The notes below the pieces were generated by a model. The model was not told the DNA's origin, did not search any database, and saw nothing but the letters and a program-made list of their open reading frames with translations. This document shows, piece after piece, positions 8,431-16,601 of a stretch of 64,000 bases of DNA. Both the position numbers and the translations under genes were made by a program. Within the stretch, counting starts at the first letter, position 1; each line of letters starts with the position of its first letter. The DNA lies in the NCBI GenBank assembly GCA_963760375.1, contig CAVXCS010000007.1:248001-312000 (forward strand), written 5' to 3'. The stretch is from Pelagihabitans sp963760375 (GTDB lineage: Bacteria; Bacteroidota; Bacteroidia; Flavobacteriales; Flavobacteriaceae).

Positions 8431-9177
8431 ATGATAAATTTTTTTCGAAAAATTCGCGAAAACATGCTGGCTGAAAATAAATTCAGCAAATATCTGATTT
8501 ATGCCCTGGGCGAAATTGTTCTTGTGGTTTTAGGTATTTTAATTGCCTTGCAAATCAATAATTGGAACGAAAATCAAAAAGCCGATGCCAAAATTAAAAG
8601 CGTCCTGAAGGCTTTGAAGAGCGATTTGGCATTAGACACCCTTTTAATAAAACAAAGGCTCCCTTTTATCGTCGAGCAATTTGAATTGAATGAGTTGTTG
8701 CGGGAAAGGGTAGCTCAACCCGGTGCAACTGCAGACACGCTGATACAAATAATGCGTCATGAATTTAATCCAAATTGGAGTGTTCAGATTATATATAATA
8801 CAAATACCTACAATAGTTTAAATCAAACAGGGTTGATCGAAAATTTATCCGATTCTATAAAAACAAGCATTAAAAATTTTTATAACAAAAAATTCTCTCT
8901 TAAAGACAGAGTTGAAAAAACCACGAATGATTATAGGGAAAAGGTAACCTCTTATGTCAACACCTATACTTTTGGTTCGACGAAGATACATGACCAAGGA
9001 CCGTTGATAGATTCCCTGGTTTGGGAGAACATAGATTTAGGCCATCTAGCAGCTACCTTTCAAGGCATAAGTAATTTTAAGAGAATTCTATTTACAGAGA
9101 CCAAAGAAGAGCTTGATTTTTCGCTTGCGGGTTCCAGAAACTTGTTGGCGCGCATAGATGATTATTTAAATAAGTGA
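8431..9177 (+). CDS. DUF6090 family membrane protein
   Basis: A 248-aa protein with the DUF6090 signature: an N-terminal FFRKIRENML amphipathic stretch, then YLIYALGEIVLVVLGILIAL, a single transmembrane helix at about residues 25-45, immediately followed by QINNWNE. The remaining 200 residues are a soluble, helix-rich domain with no catalytic motif. The family is abundant and multicopy in Flavobacteriaceae and has no known function. It lies in the AT-rich accessory stretch, 53 bp upstream of the CitMHS operon, from which it differs in base composition. Confidence 0.85.
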   Translation: MINFFRKIRENMLAENKFSKYLIYALGEIVLVVLGILIALQINNWNENQKADAKIKSVLKALKSDLALDTLLIKQRLPFIVEQFELNELLRERVAQPGATADTLIQIMRHEFNPNWSVQIIYNTNTYNSLNQTGLIENLSDSIKTSIKNFYNKKFSLKDRVEKTTNDYREKVTSYVNTYTFGSTKIHDQGPLIDSLVWENIDLGHLAATFQGISNFKRILFTETKEELDFSLAGSRNLLARIDDYLNK

Positions 9178-9230
9178 CTATGACATTTATTGGATTTGAA
9201 CTGAAACTTTTGCCGTAGAACGACCAAATT

Positions 9231-10530
9231 ATGAATGCACTCTTGGGTTTTGCCGCCATTCTTGTTCTTTTGGTGTTGATCATGTCAAAAAAAGCCACCC
9301 CTGTGGTCGCCTTGATCGTAGTCCCCATAGTAACGGCATTGATCGGGGGTTTTGGAGTCGACATCTTCGCCTTTATTACCGATGGTATCAAGGAGATTTC
9401 CGCGACCGGGGTAATGTTCATTTTTGCCATATTGTTTTTTGGCATCCTCACCGATGCCGGCACTTTTAAACCCGTGATATCCGGTCTCCTGAAAATGGCG
9501 GGTGACGACCCTGCAAGGATTGCCGTCGCAACGGCCATTTTGGCCATGCTCGTGCATTTGGATGGATCGGGGGCAGTTACTTTTTTGGTGGTCATTCCCG
9601 CAATGGTTCCCATCTATGATGCACTAGGAATGAAAAGGACGACTTTGGCGATGATCGTGGCGCTATCGGCTGGGACCATGAACATTATGCCTTGGGGAGG
9701 CCCTACGATAAGGGCAGCGACGGCATTGTCGATCTCGGTTACAGACCTATTCAATCCCCTTTTGATTCCGGTTTGCGGGGGTCTGATCGGTGTTTTGGCA
9801 ATCGCCTTTTTTGCCGGAAAAAAGGAGAGGCGAACGGCTAAAGCAGTTTCGACTAAGAAGGATTGGGAAGATCATGCGAATACCGCCGCTGAAGTCGATC
9901 CACTTGAAAGACCGGGAATGCGGTGGTTCAATTACCTATTGATCATTTCTGCCATAACGGTGCTTATCCTTGGCGTGGCGCCCCCCCATATCGTGTTTAT
10001 GGTCGGGTTCGCCTTGGCCATAACGCTCAATTATCCCAATCTCCACGAACAGGGAAAACGCATAGATGCCCACGCCAAGGCAGCCATTTTAATGGCCAGT
10101 ATCTTGTTTGCGGCAGGCTGTTTTATAGGAATCCTAAAAGGATCGGGCATGATTTCCGACATGTCGAAGGTGGCCGTAGAAACGATGCCCGGTAGTGTGG
10201 GAAATCATTTGCCGGTAATCGTGGGCGTGCTTTCGATGCCCGCAAGCCTGCTCTTTGACCCTGATTCCTTTTATTTTGGCATCCTTCCAGTCTTGTCGCA
10301 AACAGCCGAGCAATTTGGCATTGAAGGTGTTGAAGTGGCCCGGGCGGCCGTTTTGGGACAAATGACGACGGGTTTTCCCGTGAGTCCGTTAACGGGTTCC
10401 ACTTACCTGCTGATCGGCCTTGCCGGGATCGAATCTGGGGGAACATCAAAAAAGGACAATCCCATACGCTTTTGCCATTACCCTTCTAATGTTGCTGATT
10501 TCATTGATGATCGGCGTTATATCCTTTTAA
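9231..10530 (+). CDS. CitMHS-family citrate/carboxylate transporter, frameshifted near 3' end
   Basis: A polytopic inner-membrane transporter of the CitMHS family (metal-citrate or other carboxylate symport), about 430 aa. Family stretches include LVHLDGSGAVTFLVVIPAM near residue 105, a NIMPWGGPT loop near 145 and a GFPVSPLTGSTYLL segment near the end. After GLAGIES the literal frame turns hydrophilic and runs to 10541. Skipping one G in the five-G run at 10437-10441 instead gives EHQKRTIPYAFAIT and a hydrophobic last helix, ending at TAA 10528-10530. The coordinates given are for the repaired frame. The deviation is either a sequencing error or a real late frameshift. AtuA starts 10 bp later. 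Confidence 0.8.
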
Positions 10531-10540
10531 AATTTGTCTG

Positions 10541-11890
10541 ATGAAAAAAATAAGAATTGGTAGTGGTGCAGGATACGGTGGCGATCGATTGGAGCCAGCC
10601 ATCACCTTGCTGGAAGAGGCTGAATTAGACTATCTGTGTCTCGAATGTTTGGCGGAAAGAACCATTGCCCTTGCCCAGAAAGAGAAGCAAAAAAACCCGA
10701 AGAAGGGCTACAACCAATTGCTGGAATACCGCATGGAGAAAATTCTCCCCTTGGCTTTTAAGAATAGAGTGAAAATTATCAGCAATATGGGTGCTGCCAA
10801 CCCATCAGGGGCGGTTGATGCCATTTATGGATTGGCCGAAAAGCTCGGGCTCAAGGGCATAAAGATCATCGCTGTTTTGGGCGATGACATTTCCGACGAT
10901 ATTCAAGGCTATCTCGATCAAATCATCTTGGAAAACGGTGACCCGCTACGAAGCCTGAAAGACCATATCATTTCCGCAAATGCTTATTTGGGCATCGATG
11001 GAATACTTATGGCTTTACAAGAAAATGCCGATGTGATCATCACTGGCAGGGTGGCAGACCCCTCGCTCTTTCTGGCCCCGATGGTACATGAATTCGGTTG
11101 GAGCAAAAGCGATAATGATAAACTGGGCAAAGGAACGCTGCTGGGCCATTTGCTTGAATGTGCCGGACAGGTCACCGGGGGATATTTCGCAGATCCAGGG
11201 AAAAAGGAAGTCCCGGATTTAGGGAATTTGGGGTTCCCCTTTGTGGAGGTTTTGGAAAATGGAGATGCCTTTATATCCAAGGTGCCGGGGACAGGGGGTG
11301 TCGTGAGCATAGCAAGCTGCACCGAGCAACTGCTCTATGAGATCCACGACCCTGAGAAATATATTACCCCCGATTGTACCGCTGATTTTTCGAAGGTCGA
11401 TTTTATCCAGTCTCGGAAAGATCAAGTAACGATCCGAGGAGGTACCGGTAGCAAGGCTACCGACACCTACAAGGTAAGCGTCGGCTATGCCAATGGATAT
11501 GTTGGAGTCGGTGAAATAAGCTATGGGGGGCCAAATTGCGTTGAGAGAGCGAAACTTGCTTCGGAAATAATCATTGAAAGGTTCCAAAGACAGCAAATAC
11601 AGATCGAGTCTTTGCAGGTTGACTTTATCGGTGTAAATTCACTTTTTCACACCGACATACTTCCAGAACCCCCGGTACCGGAGATAAGGCTTCGAGTCGC
11701 GGCCAAAACACAAAGTTGGGCCGATGCCCAAAAAATTGGGAATGAGGTGGAAGCCCTATATACAAATGGCCCTGCAGGCGGTGGCGGAGCCACAAAGGCT
11801 ACCGAAGAAATCGTTTCCGTCGCCTCTGTTCTAATACCAAAGAACACTGTAAGAACCGAGCTGATCATCAAACAAATAAAGGAACAATGA
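10541..11890 (+). CDS. AtuA-family protein (DUF1446)
   Basis: A 449-aa protein of the acyclic terpene utilization AtuA / DUF1446 family. It begins IRIGSGAGYGGDRLEPA, contains SNMGAANPSGA near residue 85 and ITGRVADPSLFLAPM near residue 165, all family hallmarks. AtuA is needed for citronellol/geraniol catabolism in Pseudomonas, but its reaction is not established, and homologues occur far outside terpene pathways. Here the second AtuA domain is a separate gene overlapping by 4 bases. The CitMHS transporter upstream suggests a carboxylate or hydroxy-acid substrate, which is inference. Confidence 0.85.
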   Translation: MKKIRIGSGAGYGGDRLEPAITLLEEAELDYLCLECLAERTIALAQKEKQKNPKKGYNQLLEYRMEKILPLAFKNRVKIISNMGAANPSGAVDAIYGLAEKLGLKGIKIIAVLGDDISDDIQGYLDQIILENGDPLRSLKDHIISANAYLGIDGILMALQENADVIITGRVADPSLFLAPMVHEFGWSKSDNDKLGKGTLLGHLLECAGQVTGGYFADPGKKEVPDLGNLGFPFVEVLENGDAFISKVPGTGGVVSIASCTEQLLYEIHDPEKYITPDCTADFSKVDFIQSRKDQVTIRGGTGSKATDTYKVSVGYANGYVGVGEISYGGPNCVERAKLASEIIIERFQRQQIQIESLQVDFIGVNSLFHTDILPEPPVPEIRLRVAAKTQSWADAQKIGNEVEALYTNGPAGGGGATKATEEIVSVASVLIPKNTVRTELIIKQIKEQ

Positions 11891-12195
11891 AACTCTGGGA
11901 AATAGCACATTCAAGATCGGGCGACAAAGGCAATATTTCAAATATTTCCCTTATCGTTTATGATAAAAACCACTTTGCGCTAATAGAGAAGCTGGTAACC
12001 CCTGAAGCGGTTAAAACCTGGTTTTCCGATAGGGTAGCAGGAAAGGTGCAACGCTACGAACTTCCCCAATTGGGGGCATTGAATTTTGTGATGCACGATG
12101 CCTTATCGGGAGGGGTAACCAGTTCGATTACCCTTGACAAGCATGGAAAAAGTCTGAGCTCGCATTTATTGGACATGGAAATTGACATAAGCTAA
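11887..12195 (+). CDS. AtuA C-terminal-domain protein
   Basis: A 102-aa protein matching the C-terminal domain that is fused to AtuA in longer homologues; it opens LWEIAHSRSGDKGNISN, the family signature. Its ATG overlaps the AtuA stop (ATGA arrangement), implying translational coupling and a stoichiometric partner role. It has no signal peptide or membrane segment. It is followed after 13 bp by the secreted esterase and belongs to the same operon. Confidence 0.85.
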   Translation: MKLWEIAHSRSGDKGNISNISLIVYDKNHFALIEKLVTPEAVKTWFSDRVAGKVQRYELPQLGALNFVMHDALSGGVTSSITLDKHGKSLSSHLLDMEIDIS

Positions 12196-12208
12196 ACCAT
12201 TTTAAGAC

Positions 12209-13234
12209 ATGACAAGATTACTACTTTTAAGCTGTTTCCTACTTTATGGATCCGTGTGTGCACAGTCCAAGGAAGGGACCGTACAAAGTTTTGTGCTCCA
12301 TTCCGAGGCGCTGAAAAATTCCGGGGGCGAAAATCCCAATCGCAAAATATCGGTTTACCTGCCCCCTGATTATCACAGAACCGAGAAACGCTATCCGGTT
12401 ATATATTATTTACATGGTTTCATGGGTACCGACAGCATTTATACGGGCATGAAGGAAATATTAGATCTGGCGATCAGCACGAATAAAATACGCCCCTATA
12501 TTTTGGTGCAGGCCGATCACAATACCCTTTTTCAGGGCAGTTTTTATAGCAATTCAAACCTGATTGGAAATTGGGAATACTTTGAAGCGATTGAATTGGT
12601 AAACGCGATAGATAAGATGTACCGGACCTTGGCCAACAAGGAAAGCCGGGGCATCGGAGGCCACTCCATGGGCGGATATGGTGCCATAAAGATTGCAATG
12701 CTGCATCCGGATACCTTTAGTGTGGTATACGGCATGAGCCCCGGCCTTATGGGCTTTGTCAAAGAGTTTGGGCCGAACAGCGATTCTTTCAAGGCCCTCG
12801 AAAGCATCCATACCGTCGAGGAACTGAGAAAATCATATTATCCCAAGGTATTGGTAGCGGTAGGCCGGGCCTGGACCCCGAATGCCAATAAACCTCCTTT
12901 TTACTGTGACATGCCTTTTACCTATGAAGGCGACAGCTTAAACGTGAATCGGGAGGTTTTGGAAAAATGGCACCAAAACATGCCCATTGAAATGGCCAAT
13001 GCTTACCAAGACAACCTGAGGAAGCTCAAAGCGCTGAAATTGGATTGGGGAAGAAACGATGCCCCCCGGTTTCCGCTGCAGAATATGCAATTCAGCCAAA
13101 AACTTGAAAACTTGGGAATCGACCACTTTGCAGAGGAATATATTGGAACGCACGGCAATAAGATATGGACAAAGGATGGCCGTGTATTGAATGCCATGCT
13201 TCCTTTTTTTAACGACCATCTCAAATGGGACTAG
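12209..13234 (+). CDS. Secreted esterase family alpha/beta hydrolase
   Basis: A 341-aa exported hydrolase of the PF00756 type. A signal peptide is clear (LLLLSCFLLYGSVCAQ, cleavage near residue 19). The fold shows VIYYLHGFMG near residue 70, the nucleophile elbow GGHSMGG with Ser near 152, and a His in EYIGTHGN near 312. It is the last gene of the CitMHS-AtuA operon, 13 bp behind the AtuA C-terminal-domain gene. A simple reading is that it releases an acid outside the inner membrane that CitMHS imports and the AtuA proteins process; the substrate is unknown. Confidence 0.85.
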   Translation: MTRLLLLSCFLLYGSVCAQSKEGTVQSFVLHSEALKNSGGENPNRKISVYLPPDYHRTEKRYPVIYYLHGFMGTDSIYTGMKEILDLAISTNKIRPYILVQADHNTLFQGSFYSNSNLIGNWEYFEAIELVNAIDKMYRTLANKESRGIGGHSMGGYGAIKIAMLHPDTFSVVYGMSPGLMGFVKEFGPNSDSFKALESIHTVEELRKSYYPKVLVAVGRAWTPNANKPPFYCDMPFTYEGDSLNVNREVLEKWHQNMPIEMANAYQDNLRKLKALKLDWGRNDAPRFPLQNMQFSQKLENLGIDHFAEEYIGTHGNKIWTKDGRVLNAMLPFFNDHLKWD

Positions 13235-13254
13235 GTTTTTATAGCGTATTATCA

Positions 13255-13340
13255 ACCCCAGTAATTTTCCAACCCACTGGCATCTTCGGTACTGTAAATG
13301 AAAATGTTCTTCCCTGAAGTCCCAAACATATAAAACACGA
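13255..13340 (-). pseudogene. Possible GIY-YIG nuclease relic
   Basis: On the minus strand this stretch reads FVFYMFGTSG then KNIFIYSTEDASGLENYW, resembling the start of small GIY-YIG nucleases (FVYIL..S...YIGSTEDL..RLE.HN). The GIY-YIG glycine is lost and the frame stops soon after. No start codon with a leader or downstream catalytic region is present, so at most it is a decayed fragment next to the tRNA gene. Confidence 0.3.
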
Positions 13341-13366
13341 AAGCCGCCCAAATATGGGCGGCTTTC
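13339..13366. terminator. Perfect-stem hairpin terminator
   Basis: A 12-bp perfect stem (GAAAGCCGCCCA / TGGGCGGCTTTC) with a 4-base AATA loop. It lies about 105 bp downstream of the esterase stop and can serve the operon on the plus strand. On the minus strand the stem is followed by GTGTTTTA, a weak U-rich tail. Confidence 0.65.
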
Positions 13367-13391
13367 CATGGTTTAAAATCGCAATACAAAT

Positions 13392-13416
13392 TGCGCTTGA
13401 TCGTGGAGAATACCGG
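13392..13416 (-). repeat. Duplicate of the tRNA-Ala 3' end
   Basis: These 25 bases are identical to 13659-13683, which is the 3' end of the tRNA-Ala(GGC) gene plus 12 bases of its downstream flank. The rest of a tRNA does not follow. It looks like an attachment-site-type duplication or a remnant of a second, mostly lost tRNA gene; the two copies bracket the 75-bp repeats. Confidence 0.7.
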
Positions 13417-13484
13417 GGTAGCTGCGCTGCTCCAGATCATCTCCCATCCTGCAAATGCAGGGGACTGTGGCCTAGGGCCACAGA
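13410..13484. repeat. 75-bp direct repeat, copy 1
   Basis: Starts ATACCGGGGTAGCTGCG and ends GGCCTAGGGCCACAGA. It contains two hairpins, CCTGC-AAAT-GCAGG and CTGTGGCC-TAG-GGCCACAG. Copy 2 lies exactly 103 bases downstream and differs by only a base or two just after the first hairpin. The function is unknown. Confidence 0.8.
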
Positions 13485-13512
13485 GAGCAGTGTAATCATA
13501 TGAAGTGAAATG

Positions 13513-13587
13513 ATACCGGGGTAGCTGCGCTGCTCCAGATCATCTCCCATCCTGCAAATGCAGGAAACTGTGGCCTAGGGCCACAGA
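13513..13587. repeat. 75-bp direct repeat, copy 2
   Basis: A near-identical copy of 13410-13484 with both hairpins conserved. The 28 bases between the copies are unrelated to the unit. Its end abuts the long hairpin that follows. With only two copies and no short spacers it is not a CRISPR array. Confidence 0.8.
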
Positions 13588-13650
13588 AGCTTAAAAACAA
13601 AACAGCCCATTCAAATACATTTGATGGGCTGTTTGCTGTTTTAAGCTTAG
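13588..13650 (-). terminator. Long imperfect hairpin, terminator of tRNA-Ala
   Basis: Nested inverted repeats: outer AAGCTTAAAA arms and an inner AAACAGCCCAT / ATGGGCTGTTT stem with a small bulge. Read on the minus strand it lies about 20 bases behind the tRNA and ends in GGGCTGTTTTGTTTTT, a good Rho-independent terminator. Confidence 0.65.
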
Positions 13651-13669
13651 CGCTTTCCTGCGCTTGATC

Positions 13670-13747
<78 letters not shown>

Positions 13748-13796
13748 ATTTCAGACCGCAAAGGAAATACTTTTTGGGAAAGTATCAAAGTCCAAA

Positions 13797-14594
13797 TCAA
13801 TCTTTCTTGACACTGAGCACCAAAACGGGAATGGGCGAATAGAACTCCGATTTTAAAATGGTGTCCTTTTCCCATAATTTGTTGAAAAAACCCCGCTTTC
13901 TTCGAAAGACGCAGAGCAGATCGGGATGGTGTGCCTGAAAGTGTTCCAATACCCCCAAATAAGTGGTAGGGCTTTCGGTAATGGTGAGCCTGGTGCTGAT
14001 ATCCATCAGGGCGGTGTCGATCTTAAGGTCATCATCGGTATAGCCGGGCGTTTTCACCAAAAGCAGGTTGACCTCGGCCCCGAATTTTTTCTTGATATCG
14101 ATCAGCGGATTCAAGATGCGCGATCGTTTCAGGACCCCCGATTTGAAAGCGGTCAATATTTGGCGCAATGGGGTGAGGGTGGTGCCTTTTGGAACGATCA
14201 AAGTGGGGATGTTGGTCCTTTTTATGATTTTCCCGGAGGTATAGCCCAGGTAGAGTTCCTCCTGAATGTCGTTGCTTCTTGGCGACATGATGATCAGATC
14301 GATGCCCAATTCCCTGTCGATTTCCTTCAACCCGTCAACAATGTTGCCATTATAGGTCGCAATTTTTATGGGGACATCTTTGGCGTCTATCTTATCGATC
14401 ACCTCCTTCATCCTTTCTTTACTGCTTTCCGCAACAATTTCAGTGATATTCGCCAAACTTCCGGCCTTGGCGGTTACGCTGAACACTTCCATCACATAAA
14501 TGGTACAGGAAAAAGCTTTTGCAAAATCGACCGCATATTGCAAAGTGTCATGCGATTCGGGATTGGAACCAATAGGAACGAGGATGTTTTTCAT
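13797..14594 (-). CDS. Universal stress protein, tandem UspA domains
   Basis: A 265-aa cytoplasmic protein with two UspA-like halves. The first begins MKNILVPIGSN with a following amphipathic helix, and contains DLIIMSPRS before residue 120; the second covers about residues 140-265 and is more divergent. Such tandem Usp proteins are induced by stress, and some bind ATP, although I see no strict G-x2-G-x9-G-S/T motif in this copy. I chose ATG 14594, because the 12 preceding codons are not family sequence. It is divergent from the GNAT gene (139-bp gap). Confidence 0.85.
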   Translation of the reverse strand: MKNILVPIGSNPESHDTLQYAVDFAKAFSCTIYVMEVFSVTAKAGSLANITEIVAESSKERMKEVIDKIDAKDVPIKIATYNGNIVDGLKEIDRELGIDLIIMSPRSNDIQEELYLGYTSGKIIKRTNIPTLIVPKGTTLTPLRQILTAFKSGVLKRSRILNPLIDIKKKFGAEVNLLLVKTPGYTDDDLKIDTALMDISTRLTITESPTTYLGVLEHFQAHHPDLLCVFRRKRGFFNKLWEKDTILKSEFYSPIPVLVLSVKKD

Positions 14595-14733
14595 TGATAA
14601 AATATTATTTATAGTATTGGTCAACGGCAATGCGACAAATGATTATAGCGGCACCTTCTTGGCTTTCAATAGCTTATCAAGGCCTACATTTGTCGAATTA
14701 TACCCTAAATTTACAACTTAATTTTATGTGTCG

Positions 14734-15234
14734 ATGATTCGAAGGGCAAAGATATCGGAAATACCGGATATTTTAAAGTTGACCAAAGCCTGTGCGGTAG
14801 CCATGATCGAAAAGGGCATTTATCAATGGAACGAACACTATCCATCGCGATCGGCCTTTGAAAAAGATGTACGGGAAAAATCACTCTATGTACAGATCAT
14901 CGATGGCCAAATTATTGGTACTGTGGTGATTTCCAATCAAATGGACCAAGAATATGTGCCCGTATCATGGCTCAGTGAGAACAAAAACAACATTTATATC
15001 CACCGACTTGCCGTCTTGCCCGAACACCAAGGCAAAGGTTATGCCCAACGCTTGATGGATTTCGCGGAGCGATACGCCAAGGAAAAGGGCTATACTTCGG
15101 TACGCCTCGACACCTTTAGTCAAAACCGGAGAAACCAAGTTTTTTACGAAACACGCGGATATCAAAGATTGGGCGATATTTACTTTCCCAAGCAAAGCGA
15201 ACACCCGTTCCATTGTTATGAAATGCTGTTATAA
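14734..15234 (+). CDS. GNAT family N-acetyltransferase
   Basis: A 166-aa acetyltransferase with the acetyl-CoA binding loop LAVLPEHQGKGYAQRLMDF (R/Q-x-x-G-x-G/A type) near residue 95, followed by RLDTFSQNRRNQVFYETRGY, the C-terminal GNAT strand and helix. The acceptor substrate is unknown. I chose ATG 14734; an in-frame GTG two codons earlier is also possible. The MATE gene begins 11 bp downstream, so the two are probably cotranscribed. Confidence 0.85.
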   Translation: MIRRAKISEIPDILKLTKACAVAMIEKGIYQWNEHYPSRSAFEKDVREKSLYVQIIDGQIIGTVVISNQMDQEYVPVSWLSENKNNIYIHRLAVLPEHQGKGYAQRLMDFAERYAKEKGYTSVRLDTFSQNRRNQVFYETRGYQRLGDIYFPKQSEHPFHCYEMLL

Positions 15235-15245
15235 TCGCAAATTTA

Positions 15246-16580
15246 TTGAAAACGGCCATCTCTTTTAGGAACATCAACAGAATCGCAATTCCGGCGACCA
15301 TTGCCGGTATTGCGGAACCCGTACTCTCCTTGACCGACACCGCCATCGTGGGCAATATTCCCGTAAACGGACTCGAATCATTGGCCGCGGCGGGCATCGT
15401 GGGCTCGTTCCTTTCCATGTTGATCTGGATACTGGGCCAGACCCAGAGCGCGATTTCGGCCATCATGTCACAATACCTCGGGGCTGGGCGACTGGAAGAG
15501 GTGCGCTCCCTGCCGGCCCAGGCCATTGCCTTGAACATCGCCTTGAGCTTTGTGGTCCTGTTCTCCACGGTCTTCTTTATCGAGGAAATTTTCGTGATGA
15601 TGAAGGCTTCCGGTAAAATTCTCGACTATTGTATTTCCTACTACCAGATCCGCATTTGGGGATTTCCACTGAGCTTGTTCACCTTCGCCATTTTTGGGAT
15701 TTTTAAAGGGCTCCAAAACACCTTTTGGCCCATGGTGATCGCCATTACGGGCGCCTTGCTCAATGTGGGCCTAGACTTTGCCCTGGTGTATGGCATCGAT
15801 GGATTGGTGCCCGCCCTTTATCTGGAAGGGGCCGCCTGGGCAAGCCTTATCGCACAAACCGTGATGGCGGTGATGGCCTTTGTACTGTTGCTACGCAAAA
15901 CCGATATCAGTTTAAGGCTTCAGGCCCGCCTGCACCCCGAGTTGGGACGACTCGTGGGCATGAGCCTCAATCTTTTTGTGCGCTCCTTTGCCTTGAACAC
16001 CGCTCTGGTACTTTCGGTGCGGGAGGCCACCGGATTGGGCGACCACTACATCGGCGCCCATACCATAGCCATCAATCTTTGGCTGTTTGCGGCCTTTTTT
16101 ATCGATGGTTATGGTACCGCCGGCAATGTCATGGGGGGACGGCTTTTGGGGGCAAAGGATTATGCCGCCCTCTGGGAACTCGCCAAAAAGATCGTGGTCT
16201 ATGGGTTGGCGGTAAGCCTTATCATGATCCTTGGTGGCGCATTGCTATATGGCCAGATCGGAAGATTGTTCTCCCATGATCAGCTGGTCCTGCAAAGTTT
16301 CGGGAGTATCTTTTTTATCCTCTTGCTGGCCCTCCCCATCAACACCGTTGCCTTCGTTTTGGATGGCCTTTTCAAGGGATTGGGCGAGATGAAGTTTTTA
16401 AGGAACCTGCTGCTCACGGCCACCTTTTTGGGGTTTGTGCCCGTCATCTATCTTGGAAAATACTTCGATTGGCAACTGTATGGGATCTGGGCGGCCTTTA
16501 CCGTTTGGATGTCGATAAGGGCGGGCGCCCTGGTCTGGAAGTTTAGGAGAAAGTTTCGGCCACTCGTGCAAAACGTTTAA
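15246..16580 (+). CDS. MATE family efflux transporter
   Basis: A 444-aa polytopic inner-membrane protein of the MATE family (Na+ or H+ coupled export of drugs or metabolites). It shows the DinF/MATE N-terminal phrase LTDTAIVGNIP, about twelve hydrophobic segments and an internal repeat. No ATG precedes the conserved start, so I use TTG 15246, which gives a normal N-terminus. It is packed between the GNAT (11 bp) and enoyl-CoA hydratase (21 bp) genes. The substrate is unpredictable. Confidence 0.85.
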   Translation: MKTAISFRNINRIAIPATIAGIAEPVLSLTDTAIVGNIPVNGLESLAAAGIVGSFLSMLIWILGQTQSAISAIMSQYLGAGRLEEVRSLPAQAIALNIALSFVVLFSTVFFIEEIFVMMKASGKILDYCISYYQIRIWGFPLSLFTFAIFGIFKGLQNTFWPMVIAITGALLNVGLDFALVYGIDGLVPALYLEGAAWASLIAQTVMAVMAFVLLLRKTDISLRLQARLHPELGRLVGMSLNLFVRSFALNTALVLSVREATGLGDHYIGAHTIAINLWLFAAFFIDGYGTAGNVMGGRLLGAKDYAALWELAKKIVVYGLAVSLIMILGGALLYGQIGRLFSHDQLVLQSFGSIFFILLLALPINTVAFVLDGLFKGLGEMKFLRNLLLTATFLGFVPVIYLGKYFDWQLYGIWAAFTVWMSIRAGALVWKFRRKFRPLVQNV

Positions 16581-16601
16581 TTTTGGACAAAACGAGCTAA
16601 G

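Noticed and set aside
13410..13587. Two direct repeats considered as a CRISPR array.
   Set aside because: Only two 75-bp units with internal hairpins, a 28-base non-spacer gap and no cas genes.
13926..14597. A 223-codon frame opposite the universal stress protein.
   Set aside because: A mirror of the real gene; the minus strand shows clear Usp motifs.
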